Part shown: piece by piece, positions 35,750 to 44,357 of the stretch
How the letters are laid out: each line of letters begins with the position of its first letter
How positions within the stretch are numbered: position 1 is the first letter of the stretch
NCBI RefSeq assembly: GCF_003480435.1
Contig: NZ_QUJB01000018.1
Span: forward strand, 354 to 52,621
Source of the DNA: Clostridium sp. AM30-24
GTDB lineage: Bacteria; Bacillota; Clostridia; Lachnospirales; Lachnospiraceae
Length of the DNA stretch: 52,268 nt
Direction: 5' to 3'
The notes under the pieces: model-generated
Seen by the model: the letters and a program-made list of their open reading frames with translations, nothing else
Told to the model about the DNA's origin: nothing
The model's database searches: none
Program-made: the position numbers and the translations under genes

Positions 35750-35785
35750 TAAGAAATTGTAAGAATAATTAAGTAATTTTATATA
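35750..35785 (+). promoter_or_regulatory. Promoter of the MacB-like ABC operon with phased repeats
   Basis: TTGTAA (35757-35762), 17 bases, TATATA (35780-35785). Across the -35 box TAAG recurs exactly every 10 bases (35750, 35760, 35770): one helical turn, the spacing used by OmpR/PhoB-type response regulators. Confidence 0.5.
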
Positions 35786-35874
35786 GTCAGAACACGATGG
35801 GAACGATATACTTGAAATATAAAAAGAATCGGCGAAAAAACGCTGTAAAAATTTAAGAAGAAGGGGGCGGACGG

Positions 35875-36723
35875 ATGCAGCAGAAGGAAGATGCGGTGAT
35901 ACAGGTAAAAGATCTGTATAAGGTTTACCGCATGGGCGAGGAGAAGGTTTACGCGTTAAACGGTGTGAGTTTTGAGATCCACCGGGGCGAATTCTGTGCG
36001 ATCACTGGACCGTCCGGTTCCGGTAAATCGACGCTTTTAAACATGCTGGCAGGTCTGGAACACCCGACAAAAGGAGAGATCGTGATCGCCGGAAAACATA
36101 TAGAAAAGTTGAATGAAAAACAGCTTGTGACCTTCCGAAGAGAGCGGGTCGGGTTTATCTTCCAGTCTTACAACCTGATCGGGACGATGGATGCGGTGGA
36201 AAATGTGGCGCTGCCGTTATCGTTCCGGGGGATGCCGAGGGCAGTGAGGATCAAGCGGGCGAAGCAGTATTTAAAGCTTGTGGGACTTGAAAAATTTATG
36301 ACCCACATGCCGAACCAGATGTCCGGCGGACAGCAGCAGCGAGTCGGAATCGCGAGAGCCCTGGCGATGAACCCGCAGATCATCTTCGCGGACGAGCCCA
36401 CGGGAAACCTGGATTCGAAGACAACGATGGAAGTATTAAAACTCATGCAGAAGGTCGTAAGGGAACAGAAACAGACGCTTGTGATGGTTACCCACGACAA
36501 CAATCTGGCGACCTACGCGGACCGGATCTTTAAGATCATCGACGGAAAGATCGTGAGCATCGAGGAGAACCACCACGAGGTGGATCTTGTGCAGTTAGAG
36601 GAATCCATGCAGGCGGCGGCAGAGGCGCAGGCGGAGGGGAAATCTAAGAATCCGGCAGCAGAAGAGCAAATAGAGACAGTTGTGGAAGCAGAAGAACACC
36701 GGATAGAGGGAAAGTCAGAATAA
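35875..36723 (+). CDS. MacB/LolD-type ABC transporter ATPase
   Basis: A 282-residue ATPase of the lipoprotein/macrolide export group. Walker A GPSGSGKST, Q-loop FIFQSYNLIG, signature MSGGQQQRVGIARAL, Walker B IIFADEPTGNLDSKT and switch His in VTHDNN are present. The last 60 residues form a Glu/Ala-rich tail beyond the usual ABC end. The start ATG 35875 lies behind AAGGGGG. Its partner permease is at 38710, with a surface protein gene between them, so the three form one operon. Such systems work as mechanotransmission exporters or surface signalling units; the cargo is unknown. Confidence 0.93.
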   Translation: MQQKEDAVIQVKDLYKVYRMGEEKVYALNGVSFEIHRGEFCAITGPSGSGKSTLLNMLAGLEHPTKGEIVIAGKHIEKLNEKQLVTFRRERVGFIFQSYNLIGTMDAVENVALPLSFRGMPRAVRIKRAKQYLKLVGLEKFMTHMPNQMSGGQQQRVGIARALAMNPQIIFADEPTGNLDSKTTMEVLKLMQKVVREQKQTLVMVTHDNNLATYADRIFKIIDGKIVSIEENHHEVDLVQLEESMQAAAEAQAEGKSKNPAAEEQIETVVEAEEHRIEGKSE

Positions 36724-36806
36724 CAACAAAATTTTGGAATAAACGCAAAAATATGGAAAGCTGGCACAAATAACTAAAATAGAACAGCCAGGAGGAGAGG
36801 AACAGT

Positions 36807-38723
36807 ATGAAAATAAAAGGATTACGCTGGATGGCAACATTCCTTGCTGCGTGTATGCTGATGGGCGCAGTCCCGGCAACTGCATTCGCGGCGAAGGAGA
36901 CAACAGAAGCGGCGGAGACGATCCCACAGGTATACCGGATGGATGACGATAATGATACCGTCCGCCTTGTGATCGGAAAGACGCCGACCTTATATATCGG
37001 AAAAAACGGAACCGTCTCTGTGACACTCATGAACATGGAGGACAAAGACTGGGTCGAGACAGAGATCTGGATCGCCTCCGAGGATGATTTCCGGAACCAT
37101 TATTCCGATGAGATCACAAAGACGGAGGACCGCGACAGCGAGGAGAGCAGCATCGTCCAGTCCATGAAGACGATCTATCCCTTTGAGGTGACGGATTCCT
37201 TAAACCGCCATTATAAGGTCGGTCATGTAAATAAAAAAGCAAAAAAGACCGTCAACCTGAATGTCAATGTAAAAAAAGGTCTGGAAGAGGGCTATTATCC
37301 GATCCTGATCTACATCTCAAAGCGCGCTCAGGGCGAGGACGGAATGTCCTCCGAGTACGCAAAGACCATAATGGCATGGATCGAGACAAAGAAGACAACG
37401 GGAACCAGCGAGACAGATGAGGACAGCTCCGAGCCGGTAGCATTCGCCCTCGGCGAGAATCAGTCCACCCCGTCCGCGAACTATTCCGAGGTCATGAATT
37501 TCGATGTAAACGTGAGAAATACCGGCTATAAGACCGCCTACGATGTGCGTGTCGATATGGAGCTCTCTGAGGATATCACGAAGTTTCCGTTTGAGATCAA
37601 TGACGGAAATTATGACCGGCAGATGGGAAATATGAACCCGGATCAGACGGTGGCGATTCCGTTCAGCATGGCGGTGCGGGAAAAGGCGAAATCCGGCTAT
37701 TACCCGATCAAGTTTAAGATCCGTTACCGGGAAAATGAGAATGGAAACTTTGCTGCTCCTGTGGAGGATACCTTTTATGTGCGGGTCTATGGAAAAGACG
37801 AGGGTGATTCTCTGGATTCTGAAGCAGGCGAGAACGAAAGAACAAAGGCGCGTATCATCGTCGACAGCTTTGAGACGGATCCTGCGGAGATCTATGCCGG
37901 ACAGGATTTTACACTGAAGGTGCGCATGAAAAACGCTTCCAACAGTATCGCAGCCAGCAACATCCTGTTTACCTTCGAGTCGGAAGCAGTGAGCGACAGT
38001 CCGGTATTTACGACGGTGAACGGTTCAAACTCCGTGGTTGTCAATTCTCTGGCACCGGGAGCATCTGACACGCTGACGATAAAATTTTCCTCAAGTCCCA
38101 CAGCGGAACAGCGTTCCTACACGATCACGATCAATGAGCAGTATGACAGCCCGGAATTCAAGAACGCGAAGGAAGCCGTAAAGATCGCGGTTGGATTAAA
38201 GCAGGAGGCACGGTTAAATACCGGTACCATCGAGGTCATGCCGGATGCTATTTCCGTAGGCGAAGAGTCAAACGTGATGTTTTCCATCAACAACACCGGA
38301 AAAGTCATGCTCTATAATGTGAACGCGGTCTTTGAGGCAGACTCTATCCAGAAGAATGAGGCTTATGTTGGAAATATCGAACCCGGAAAAAGCGGAAACG
38401 TGGATACGATGATCAACGGAATTGCCCCGACCACGGATGATGGAAAGGTAAAACTCTCCATTACATATGAGGATGAGAACGGAAAAGTCTCCACGGTCGA
38501 GAAAGAGATCCAGCTTATGGTAAATGAGGATCAGAGCATGGATGAAAGCAATGTTGACGATACCTGGAGCAGTGACGATGTACAGCCGGAACCGTCCACG
38601 ACGGATAAACTGAAACATCTCGCAATTCCGGTGGGAATCGTGGGAGTGGTCCTTGCAGCTGTGATCCTTGTGGTCATCAGACGCAAAAAGAAGAAAGCGG
38701 GAATGGACGATGAGATTCTTTGA
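36807..38723 (+). CDS. Membrane-anchored surface protein with CARDB-like repeats
   Basis: A 638-residue exported protein. A signal peptide covers residues 1-28 (AVPATAFAA before the likely cut). Several immunoglobulin-like beta domains of the CARDB/NEW3 (COG1361) type follow, judged by repeated patterns such as NVRNTGYKTAYDVRVDMEL, MKNASNSIAASNILFTFES and INNTGKVMLYNVNAVFE, each with glycine-serine-rich turns. A single membrane helix (about 604-624) and a Lys/Arg stop-transfer tail end it. The gene lies between the ATPase and the permease and overlaps the permease start by 14 bases, so it is part of the same complex. It takes the place that the MacA adaptor has in Gram-negatives (inference). 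Confidence 0.82.
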   Translation: MKIKGLRWMATFLAACMLMGAVPATAFAAKETTEAAETIPQVYRMDDDNDTVRLVIGKTPTLYIGKNGTVSVTLMNMEDKDWVETEIWIASEDDFRNHYSDEITKTEDRDSEESSIVQSMKTIYPFEVTDSLNRHYKVGHVNKKAKKTVNLNVNVKKGLEEGYYPILIYISKRAQGEDGMSSEYAKTIMAWIETKKTTGTSETDEDSSEPVAFALGENQSTPSANYSEVMNFDVNVRNTGYKTAYDVRVDMELSEDITKFPFEINDGNYDRQMGNMNPDQTVAIPFSMAVREKAKSGYYPIKFKIRYRENENGNFAAPVEDTFYVRVYGKDEGDSLDSEAGENERTKARIIVDSFETDPAEIYAGQDFTLKVRMKNASNSIAASNILFTFESEAVSDSPVFTTVNGSNSVVVNSLAPGASDTLTIKFSSSPTAEQRSYTITINEQYDSPEFKNAKEAVKIAVGLKQEARLNTGTIEVMPDAISVGEESNVMFSINNTGKVMLYNVNAVFEADSIQKNEAYVGNIEPGKSGNVDTMINGIAPTTDDGKVKLSITYEDENGKVSTVEKEIQLMVNEDQSMDESNVDDTWSSDDVQPEPSTTDKLKHLAIPVGIVGVVLAAVILVVIRRKKKKAGMDDEIL

Positions 38724-40020
38724 TCTGCTCATCATGAGCATCAATAACCTGCGCAGACGGAAACTCAGGACGGGACTTACCGTTCTGGGTGTTGTCATCG
38801 GCACGGCCTCCATCGTAGTCATGGTCTCTCTGGGAATCGGATTGAAGGAAAATACCGTGGAATCCTATGCTTCCTTCGGAAGTCTCACAAGGATCCAGAT
38901 CAGTTCCGGATACGGGAACCAGTCCGAGGACGATTACCTCGTGGACGCCACGGTGACGAAGCTTGCGAAGATCCCACATGTGAAGAGTGTGTCCCCGATT
39001 CTGGAGACAGATGTGAATCTGAAGCAGGGAGTTTATCAGGGATATTCGAACATTGTGGGAATGCCCAGAGAGGAGCTGGAACAGATTCCGCTGGCGGAGG
39101 GAAAACTTCCGGACAAGAATGCGGCGACTCTGGAATTTATCGTCGGAAATATGGTTTCCGACAACTTTTATAACAGCAAGACCGGAAAGGGAAGCTGGGA
39201 CGGCGAGGATCTTTCCAAAGTGGATCTTATACACAAGCCGTTTTTTACCATGCTCCAGAATATGGGAAACGGGGATGAAAGCAGCAAGAAAAAGTATCTT
39301 TTCCCGGCCTGCGCTCTGGTGGATGGCGGTGAGAACGGATTTTCTGAGTATGGATACCAGATCTACACGGATATCGATCTGTTAAAGACCCAGCTGAAAA
39401 AGATCTACCGGAAGAACCCGATCCCCGGACAGCCGACAAATAAAAAGGGAAAACCCTACAATTATTTTGTCTACAATATGATTTACGTGAATGTGGACGA
39501 TATGGAGCATGTGACGGAGGTCCAGAAAGCGATCACAGATATGGGCTACGAGGCCTACAGCAGCATGCAGTGGCTCGAACAGGCCCAGCAGCAGACGGAT
39601 ATGATCCAGGCAGTCCTCGGGGGCATCGGTGCTGTATCGCTGTTTGTGGCGGCAATCGGAATTGCAAACACGATGATGATGTCCATCTATGAGAGAACGA
39701 AGGAGATCGGTGTGCTGAAGGTTTTGGGATGTGCGCTTGGAGATATCCGGACGATGTTTTTGATGGAGGCAGGATTTATCGGATTTATGGGAGGCGTTCT
39801 GGGACTTGGCTTAAGCTACAGCGTCTCCGCGGCGATCAATAAGTTTCTGGGAGCCAGTCTCTCCGGTATGACCGGCGGCTCCGGAGCGATCTCAAGGATC
39901 CCGCTGTGGCTTTCTGGATCCGCTGTGGTCTTTGCGGTCCTGATTGGCATGCTGGCCGGACTTTTCCCGGCACTGCGGGCGATGAAATTAAGTCCGCTGG
40001 CGGCGATCAGAAACGAATAA
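38710..40020 (+). CDS. MacB/FtsX-type ABC transporter permease
   Basis: A 436-residue permease. The N-terminal helix with NNLRRRKLRTGLTVLGVVIGTASIVVM (conserved R-x-L-R-T-x-L-T pattern) is followed by a large extracytoplasmic domain of about 220 residues. The FtsX domain near the C-terminus has three further helices and ERTKEIGVLKVLGC, the coupling segment. The end LSPLAAIRNE is typical. I chose ATG 38710, inside the end of the preceding gene, over an earlier GTG/TTG-type start at 38668 because the family begins MRFFDLL. The ribosome site is weak, so translation is likely coupled. Confidence 0.92.
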   Translation: MRFFDLLIMSINNLRRRKLRTGLTVLGVVIGTASIVVMVSLGIGLKENTVESYASFGSLTRIQISSGYGNQSEDDYLVDATVTKLAKIPHVKSVSPILETDVNLKQGVYQGYSNIVGMPREELEQIPLAEGKLPDKNAATLEFIVGNMVSDNFYNSKTGKGSWDGEDLSKVDLIHKPFFTMLQNMGNGDESSKKKYLFPACALVDGGENGFSEYGYQIYTDIDLLKTQLKKIYRKNPIPGQPTNKKGKPYNYFVYNMIYVNVDDMEHVTEVQKAITDMGYEAYSSMQWLEQAQQQTDMIQAVLGGIGAVSLFVAAIGIANTMMMSIYERTKEIGVLKVLGCALGDIRTMFLMEAGFIGFMGGVLGLGLSYSVSAAINKFLGASLSGMTGGSGAISRIPLWLSGSAVVFAVLIGMLAGLFPALRAMKLSPLAAIRNE

Positions 40021-40187
40021 GATAAATGAGTCCTGGGTGCGCTGACACCTTAAATACCTGACATTTTAGCCAGTTTGCAGGCTGGCAGGCTGGAAAGTAG
40101 CAGAAAAACTCTGCAGTAAAGCCGCATATGGAGAGACGGATGGTTGACAGACGACAGAAGAATCGGGATTAAAAGATCCAGTAAAAC

Positions 40188-40238
40188 AAAAGACACGTCA
40201 TGCAGATTTCACTTAAAATCTGTATGACGTGTCTTTTT
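40188..40238. terminator. Bidirectional terminator between the ABC operon and cstA
   Basis: AAAAGACACGTCAT pairs with ATGACGTGTCTTTT around CAGATTT/AAAATCTG (40188-40238). The 165 bases before it, after the permease stop, hold nothing that I recognise. Confidence 0.92.
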
Positions 40239-40271
40239 CAATTCTTAAAATATCTGATCATTTACCTGCAC

Positions 40272-41999
40272 TTAAGCTCTGGCCGCCTTCTGCTTCGAAA
40301 GTGTCTGTACACCTTCAATAACAAGGATGATCGCAAGGAAGATCAGAAGGATTCCGAGGATCGTCTGTGCCCACGGACCCCAGTCAGCGCCGCCTGCGGC
40401 AATCATGCCGATCTGGTTCTTAACTGTGAGTGCAAGGGAGGTGATCGTAACGATGATCATGAATGCCATCGGGATCAGGAACATCTTGTTGTTTTTGCCC
40501 ATGTTTCCGAGCCATGTGGCAACGGCTAAGAGGCCGATACCCGCGAGAAGCTGGTTGGCAGCTCCGAAGAGTCCCCAGATCTTTCCATATCCGTTCATGC
40601 CGAGAAGAATGCCAAGAACAACCGTGAGGATTGTAGCGAAGTACGGATTTACCATAACCTTTTTCCAGCCCTCTTTGATGTCAGCAGCAGTTTCACCCGG
40701 CTCAAGCCAGAATTCCTGGAACATGAAACGCGCAAGACGTGTTGCGGTATCAAGAGAAGTAAGACAGAACGCGGAATATGTAAGTACCAGTAAAGAGTTT
40801 AAGATGCTGTAGCTTCCCGGGATGATATCGTCGATCATGTGAGCGATACCGCCGCCGAAGATCGCTGTCGCGCCCTTTAACGCCTGGTCCGGATGAACCG
40901 CGTTCCACTTGTAGGCATAACCGATCGCGCAGAGAGTTAAAACTGCGAGAACACACTCTAAGAGCATTCCGCCGTAAGCGATCGGCTTCGCGTCTGTCTC
41001 TTTGTCAAGCTGTTTGGATGTGGTACCGGAAGAAACCAGAGAGTGGAAACCGGAGATCGCACCGCAGGCAACAGTCGTGAACAGTACCGGGAACATGTAC
41101 TGAACGCCGTTTCCGTTGTCAACTGCAAAGCTTGTCACAGCCGGGAAAGAGGAGTCGAAGGTCGGATGAGCGACGATGACGCCGAATGCTGCAACTGCCA
41201 ACATTGCGTAGAGCAGGAAGGAACTTAAGTAGTCACGCGGCTGGAGAAGGATCCATACCGGTGTTACAGAAGCGATGGCGATGTAAAGACCAACGATCCA
41301 CATCCATGCCTTTGTGGAGAGGTAGATCGGATGAAAGTTCATTCCGATCGCCATGATCAGAACGATCGCAAGAACGCCGAATACGGAAGCGATGCCCATC
41401 GGCATGTTGCGGCGGTATACACAGAAACCGAATACGATCGCGATCAGGATGAACAGGATAGAGATCATCGCTACGGTTGCCGGAGTCGCGGATTTCGCCA
41501 TATCAAGTGCGCCGCTCTCATCGTACACTGCGCCGAAGGTGGAAGCAACGATCGAAGCGAAGGCTGCTACGACTAAGATCAGTGTCAGGTAAGAGAAGAG
41601 GATGAAGAGCTGCTTTGCGCGTTTGCTCATGTTTGCGGAGATGATCTCTCCGATGGACTGTCCTTTGCTGCGGACAGATGCGAACAGTGCGCCGAAGTCA
41701 TGGACACCGCCGAAGAAAATACCTCCGATGAGGATCCATAAGGTCACCGGAAGCCATCCGAACATAGCTGCGCCGATCGGTCCGGTGATCGGGCCTGCGC
41801 CTGCGATGGATGAGAAATGGTGTCCCATAAGAACCGGAGCTTTTGCCGGTACATAGTCAACACCGTCTGCCATTGTATGAGCCGGTGTCTCTGTTTTGCT
41901 TTCGCCTACGCCCCACTGCTTGCACAGCCAGCCGCCGTAGCAGACATAGCCGATGCCAAGAATGGCAACACAGACGATGAGAAGTACTAATGAATTCAT
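40272..41999 (-). CDS. cstA: Carbon starvation protein CstA (pyruvate/peptide transporter family)
   Basis: A 575-residue inner-membrane protein with about 15-16 hydrophobic segments. The family core is easy to see: GVDYVPAKAPVLMGHHFSSI, GAGPITGPIGAAMFGWLP, and the FGGVHDFGAL segment. CstA proteins take up pyruvate or peptides under carbon limitation. The start has AGGGAGA upstream. The gene has its own terminator, facing the MacB-like operon. No BtsS/YehU-like sensor is nearby. Confidence 0.93.
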   Translation of the reverse strand: MNSLVLLIVCVAILGIGYVCYGGWLCKQWGVGESKTETPAHTMADGVDYVPAKAPVLMGHHFSSIAGAGPITGPIGAAMFGWLPVTLWILIGGIFFGGVHDFGALFASVRSKGQSIGEIISANMSKRAKQLFILFSYLTLILVVAAFASIVASTFGAVYDESGALDMAKSATPATVAMISILFILIAIVFGFCVYRRNMPMGIASVFGVLAIVLIMAIGMNFHPIYLSTKAWMWIVGLYIAIASVTPVWILLQPRDYLSSFLLYAMLAVAAFGVIVAHPTFDSSFPAVTSFAVDNGNGVQYMFPVLFTTVACGAISGFHSLVSSGTTSKQLDKETDAKPIAYGGMLLECVLAVLTLCAIGYAYKWNAVHPDQALKGATAIFGGGIAHMIDDIIPGSYSILNSLLVLTYSAFCLTSLDTATRLARFMFQEFWLEPGETAADIKEGWKKVMVNPYFATILTVVLGILLGMNGYGKIWGLFGAANQLLAGIGLLAVATWLGNMGKNNKMFLIPMAFMIIVTITSLALTVKNQIGMIAAGGADWGPWAQTILGILLIFLAIILVIEGVQTLSKQKAARA

Positions 42000-42021
42000 T
42001 GTTGCTATCTCCCTTTCTTTT

Positions 42022-42231
42022 AAAATATAATAATGTTGGGGTCAAAAGTTTTTGACCCCTTTGATACCGTATTGTTCCGCACTTTGTGCTCTCACAATAC
42101 TCAAAAACATTCATAATCCGCTCATTTTTCTGCGAAAAAGGGCTGCTTATTCATGTTTTTGGCGGGGTCCAAGGTCAAAAAACCTCTTGCAGGCAAGCCT
42201 GCATCGGATTTACGACCTTTTCCCCCTGGTA
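42022..42231 (+). repeat. Dispersed structured intergenic repeat, copy B
   Basis: The first 87 bases match copy A at 19511-19600. GGGGTCAAAA (42038-42047) and TTTTGACCCC (42050-42059) make a perfect 10-bp hairpin. TTTGA-GTATTG pairs with CAATAC-TCAAA around GCAC/GTGC. A further part has the palindrome TGCAGGCAAGCCTGCA near 42187 inside an AGGTC/GACCT pair. It lies in the cstA promoter region and touches the end of the next gene, so it may act as a leader or 3' structure. Confidence 0.7.
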
Positions 42232-42749
42232 TCATATAATATCTTTTTCAAAATTTTCGCAACATGGTGACCGCTTGCGTTTGAAGTGACCTTCCCGTCA
42301 GCCACCTCCACCAACGCCGCATGAAAATTCATCCAGCCATGCAGGGAAAAATGAAAACTTTTGTAAATACGGCATTTTTTTAAGGCTTTCCTTGCGTCCT
42401 CATCACAGGTATCGCAGATAAAGACTGCCGTAATATAGGAAGCCATATGGCCTGGTCCAACATGGATCCGGCCCATGCCATCCTCGTGGATCTCATTCTT
42501 TAAGCTTTCAAAAAGATCCAGCGTCAGGTGCGGAACATTCACGAGATACAGGAATTCCTCATTGTCCGCGGACCACAATTCCGCCTTTTTTGAGATGACA
42601 TACTGTCCGGAATGCTCAAAAAAATCACAGCGGGCTGTGATCAGGGATTGGTCGCCATTGATCATCCTGTGAATATCATAATAAGGTTCGTAATTCTTTA
42701 ACAGCCGCTCTATTGCGGATTCTCTTGTGTACTGCATTCCATTTTCCAA
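42210..42749 (-). CDS. Conserved-looking hypothetical protein
   Basis: A 179-residue protein with no signal peptide or membrane helix. Features include the N-terminal ESAIERLLKNYEPYYDIHRM, a central VNVPHLTLDLFESLKNEI, VGPGHMASYITAVFICDT and FHFSLHGWMNFHAAL. A His-rich last third gives a compact cytosolic domain. I do not recognise the family. The start is either ATG 42749 or ATG 42737; neither has a good ribosome site. The gene reads in the same direction as cstA, about 210 bases upstream, with repeat copy B between. Confidence 0.6.
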   Translation of the reverse strand: MENGMQYTRESAIERLLKNYEPYYDIHRMINGDQSLITARCDFFEHSGQYVISKKAELWSADNEEFLYLVNVPHLTLDLFESLKNEIHEDGMGRIHVGPGHMASYITAVFICDTCDEDARKALKKCRIYKSFHFSLHGWMNFHAALVEVADGKVTSNASGHHVAKILKKILYDTRGKRS

Positions 42750-43026
42750 TCTAATTGTTATACAAAAATTAAAATTATAAAAATTTTATAAAATCAATTT
42801 ATTATACTCCTGCCAGTAAAAATATGCAAGATTTTTGCAAAAAATAGAAGTAACGATACGAAATATTAACAAAAAAGGTGAGCATCCGGCGCGGATACGA
42901 TGAGATACGGGCAAGAAAGACCGCAGATCCAGATCTTGATGTAAAGGAAAAACAATCGAAATTGTAAAAGCACCTGAACAGATACGCCCGCATAAAATAA
43001 GGTAATGAAGCTTAAGGCGGCTTTCT

Positions 43027-43425
43027 TTGAAGACATTTCCGAAACCACTGAGCATACAGGAAGAGCGGGAGTACCTGAAGCGTTACAAAGAGGGCGACCT
43101 GGAAGCGAGAGAAGTGCTGATCAACCGGAATCTCCGTCTTGTTGCCCATGTCATAAAGAAGTACCAGCAGACCGGATACGATATGGATGATCTTCTGTCG
43201 GTGGGGACTATAGGACTCATAAAGGCTGTAAATACCTTCAATGTGGAGAAAGGATCGCGGCTTGCCACATATGCAGCGAAGTGTGTGGAGAATGCTATCC
43301 TCTCACGGATGCGTTTATGGTTCCAAACCAGTATCCCCAGAGCCGAAAAGAACCGAGATGGCGTATTTTGGCACAGGTATCCGAGAATATGTATATCCTT
43401 TGCTCTGCTTTGGACGGCTGCGTAA
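43027..43425 (+). pseudogene. sigK: 5' part of sporulation sigma factor sigK, cut by foreign sequence
   Basis: The first 97 codons or so encode the N-terminal half of sigma-K: KTFPKPLSIQEEREYLKRY, GDLEAREVLINRNLRLVAHV, the region 2 block DDLLSVGTIGLIKAVNTF, and RLATYAAKCVENAILSRMR. Homology stops there (about 43319); a nonsense tail of 35 residues follows, and no frame continues with the second half. In B. subtilis the skin element splits sigK at almost this point, next to the ENEILMHLR segment. The start is TTG 43027, with AAGGCGG seven bases upstream. The 277 bases before it (42750-43026) are AT-rich; I saw no convincing sigma-E promoter. Without the other half no active sigma factor is made unless the DNA is rearranged. 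Confidence 0.8.
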
Positions 43426-43901
43426 GGTATGCACCTATGTATATCCATAGTTTCCGACCGATCGCCCCTCGCAAGATCTTGGAAGCACAGCTGTTCAATC
43501 AGCAGTATCAGAACTACGAAGATATTCCCAATGTACCGGACAGGCTCCGTTGGTGCCGTCATCACATGGGCCTGATGCAAAAGGAAGTTGCAGAGCTGAT
43601 CGGTATCAGCCGTGGACATTACATAGATTTTGAAGTCGGATATGTTGACTACTATCCAAAGGAGATTGTGGACAAGTTGGCAGAGCTATATGGAGTACCG
43701 GTGGATGATTACAATCGCTTCTTATATAAAGGACAAGGAAAGATGATACGAGAATATCGTGAAAGTTTGGGACTAAAAAAGAAACCGTTTGCTCGGCTGA
43801 TGGGAATTTCACCTAATCTGCTTCGAGCATGGGAAGATCATCAAAAGCGAATGAACATCAATTCCTGGAACAAGTATTTCAAAGGGAAAATAAAAGCATA
43901 A
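43317..43901 (+). CDS. XRE-type helix-turn-helix regulator of a mobile region
   Basis: A protein of about 194 residues with two helix-turn-helix units. The first is LRWCRHHMGLMQKEVAELIG followed by ISRGHYIDFE. The second, IREYRESLGLKKKPFARLMG then ISPNLLRAWE, lies near the C-terminus. Such double-HTH proteins are common in clostridial integrative elements. The start is unsure: ATG 43317 lies inside the sigK remnant frame, and ATG 43389 is the next in-frame choice. Neither has a good ribosome site, so the gene may have lost its own 5' end at the sigK junction. A terminator follows at once. Confidence 0.65.
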   Translation: MVPNQYPQSRKEPRWRILAQVSENMYILCSALDGCVRYAPMYIHSFRPIAPRKILEAQLFNQQYQNYEDIPNVPDRLRWCRHHMGLMQKEVAELIGISRGHYIDFEVGYVDYYPKEIVDKLAELYGVPVDDYNRFLYKGQGKMIREYRESLGLKKKPFARLMGISPNLLRAWEDHQKRMNINSWNKYFKGKIKA

Positions 43902-43904
43902 GAA

Positions 43905-43952
43905 AAGCAGGTGAGGGGGCCTTAATCGGTTTGCTCACCTGCTTCCTTTTTT
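43905..43952. terminator. Bidirectional terminator after the XRE gene
   Basis: AAGCAGGTGAG (43905-43915) pairs with CTCACCTGCTT (43934-43944), then CCTTTTTT. The stem overlaps the last codons of the convergent small gene. Confidence 0.8.
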
Positions 43953-44143
43953 GCGGATGCGATAACCGCACCCAGCAACTCCGCCTTTTGATCGGATGGA
44001 CAATTTAATTTTTTGATATACTGATTGACCATATCTGCGTGGACACCGGCTACTCGCTCTGCCAATTCACGTTTCCCCTGTTCTGTTTTAGGATAATGGA
44101 CAATTACATTGATTGGAGCACTCTTTCTTGCGATACCACGCAC
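43922..44143 (-). CDS. Small protein of the type found in conjugative elements
   Basis: A 73-residue protein. APINVIVHYPKTEQGKRELA, followed by ERVAGVHADMVNQYIKKLN and CPSDQKAELLGAVIA, resembles small unnamed genes next to regulators in clostridial ICEs; I know no function. The frame opens at GTG 44143, which is directly joined to the GGGAGG ribosome site with almost no spacer, so the true start is unclear. No standard start codon lies further in at a better distance. Confidence 0.55.
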   Translation of the reverse strand: MRGIARKSAPINVIVHYPKTEQGKRELAERVAGVHADMVNQYIKKLNCPSDQKAELLGAVIASAKKEAGEQTD

Positions 44144-44214
44144 CTCCCTCGGTATTTCAGTTTATGAGAGAGAAGTTGTCCGCTATAACCACATTACTGC
44201 AGCCGCTTTGCTAC

Positions 44215-44242
44215 TTCAAAAAATAGGAATTGATGCTATAAT
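44215..44242 (+). promoter_or_regulatory. Possible promoter of the STAND NTPase gene
   Basis: TTCAAA (44215-44220), 16 bases, TATAAT (44237-44242). The leader would be about 110 bases. Confidence 0.4.
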
Positions 44243-44357
44243 AAAAGGTAAGATATTCGGAACTTCTTTCGTGATATCATTCTATCAAGAAACTGTCAAA
44301 GGCACATTGAGTGCCAATTGACCATAAATTGACTACTTTTCGAAGGGAGGGCTGTTT

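Noticed and set aside
42750..43026. Sigma-E promoter for sigK
   Set aside because: A CATAAAAT-like box exists near 42993, but no fitting -35 element was found at the right distance.
44109..44321. 70-codon plus-strand frame before the STAND NTPase gene
   Set aside because: It begins inside the small minus-strand gene, has no ribosome site and covers the likely promoter region.
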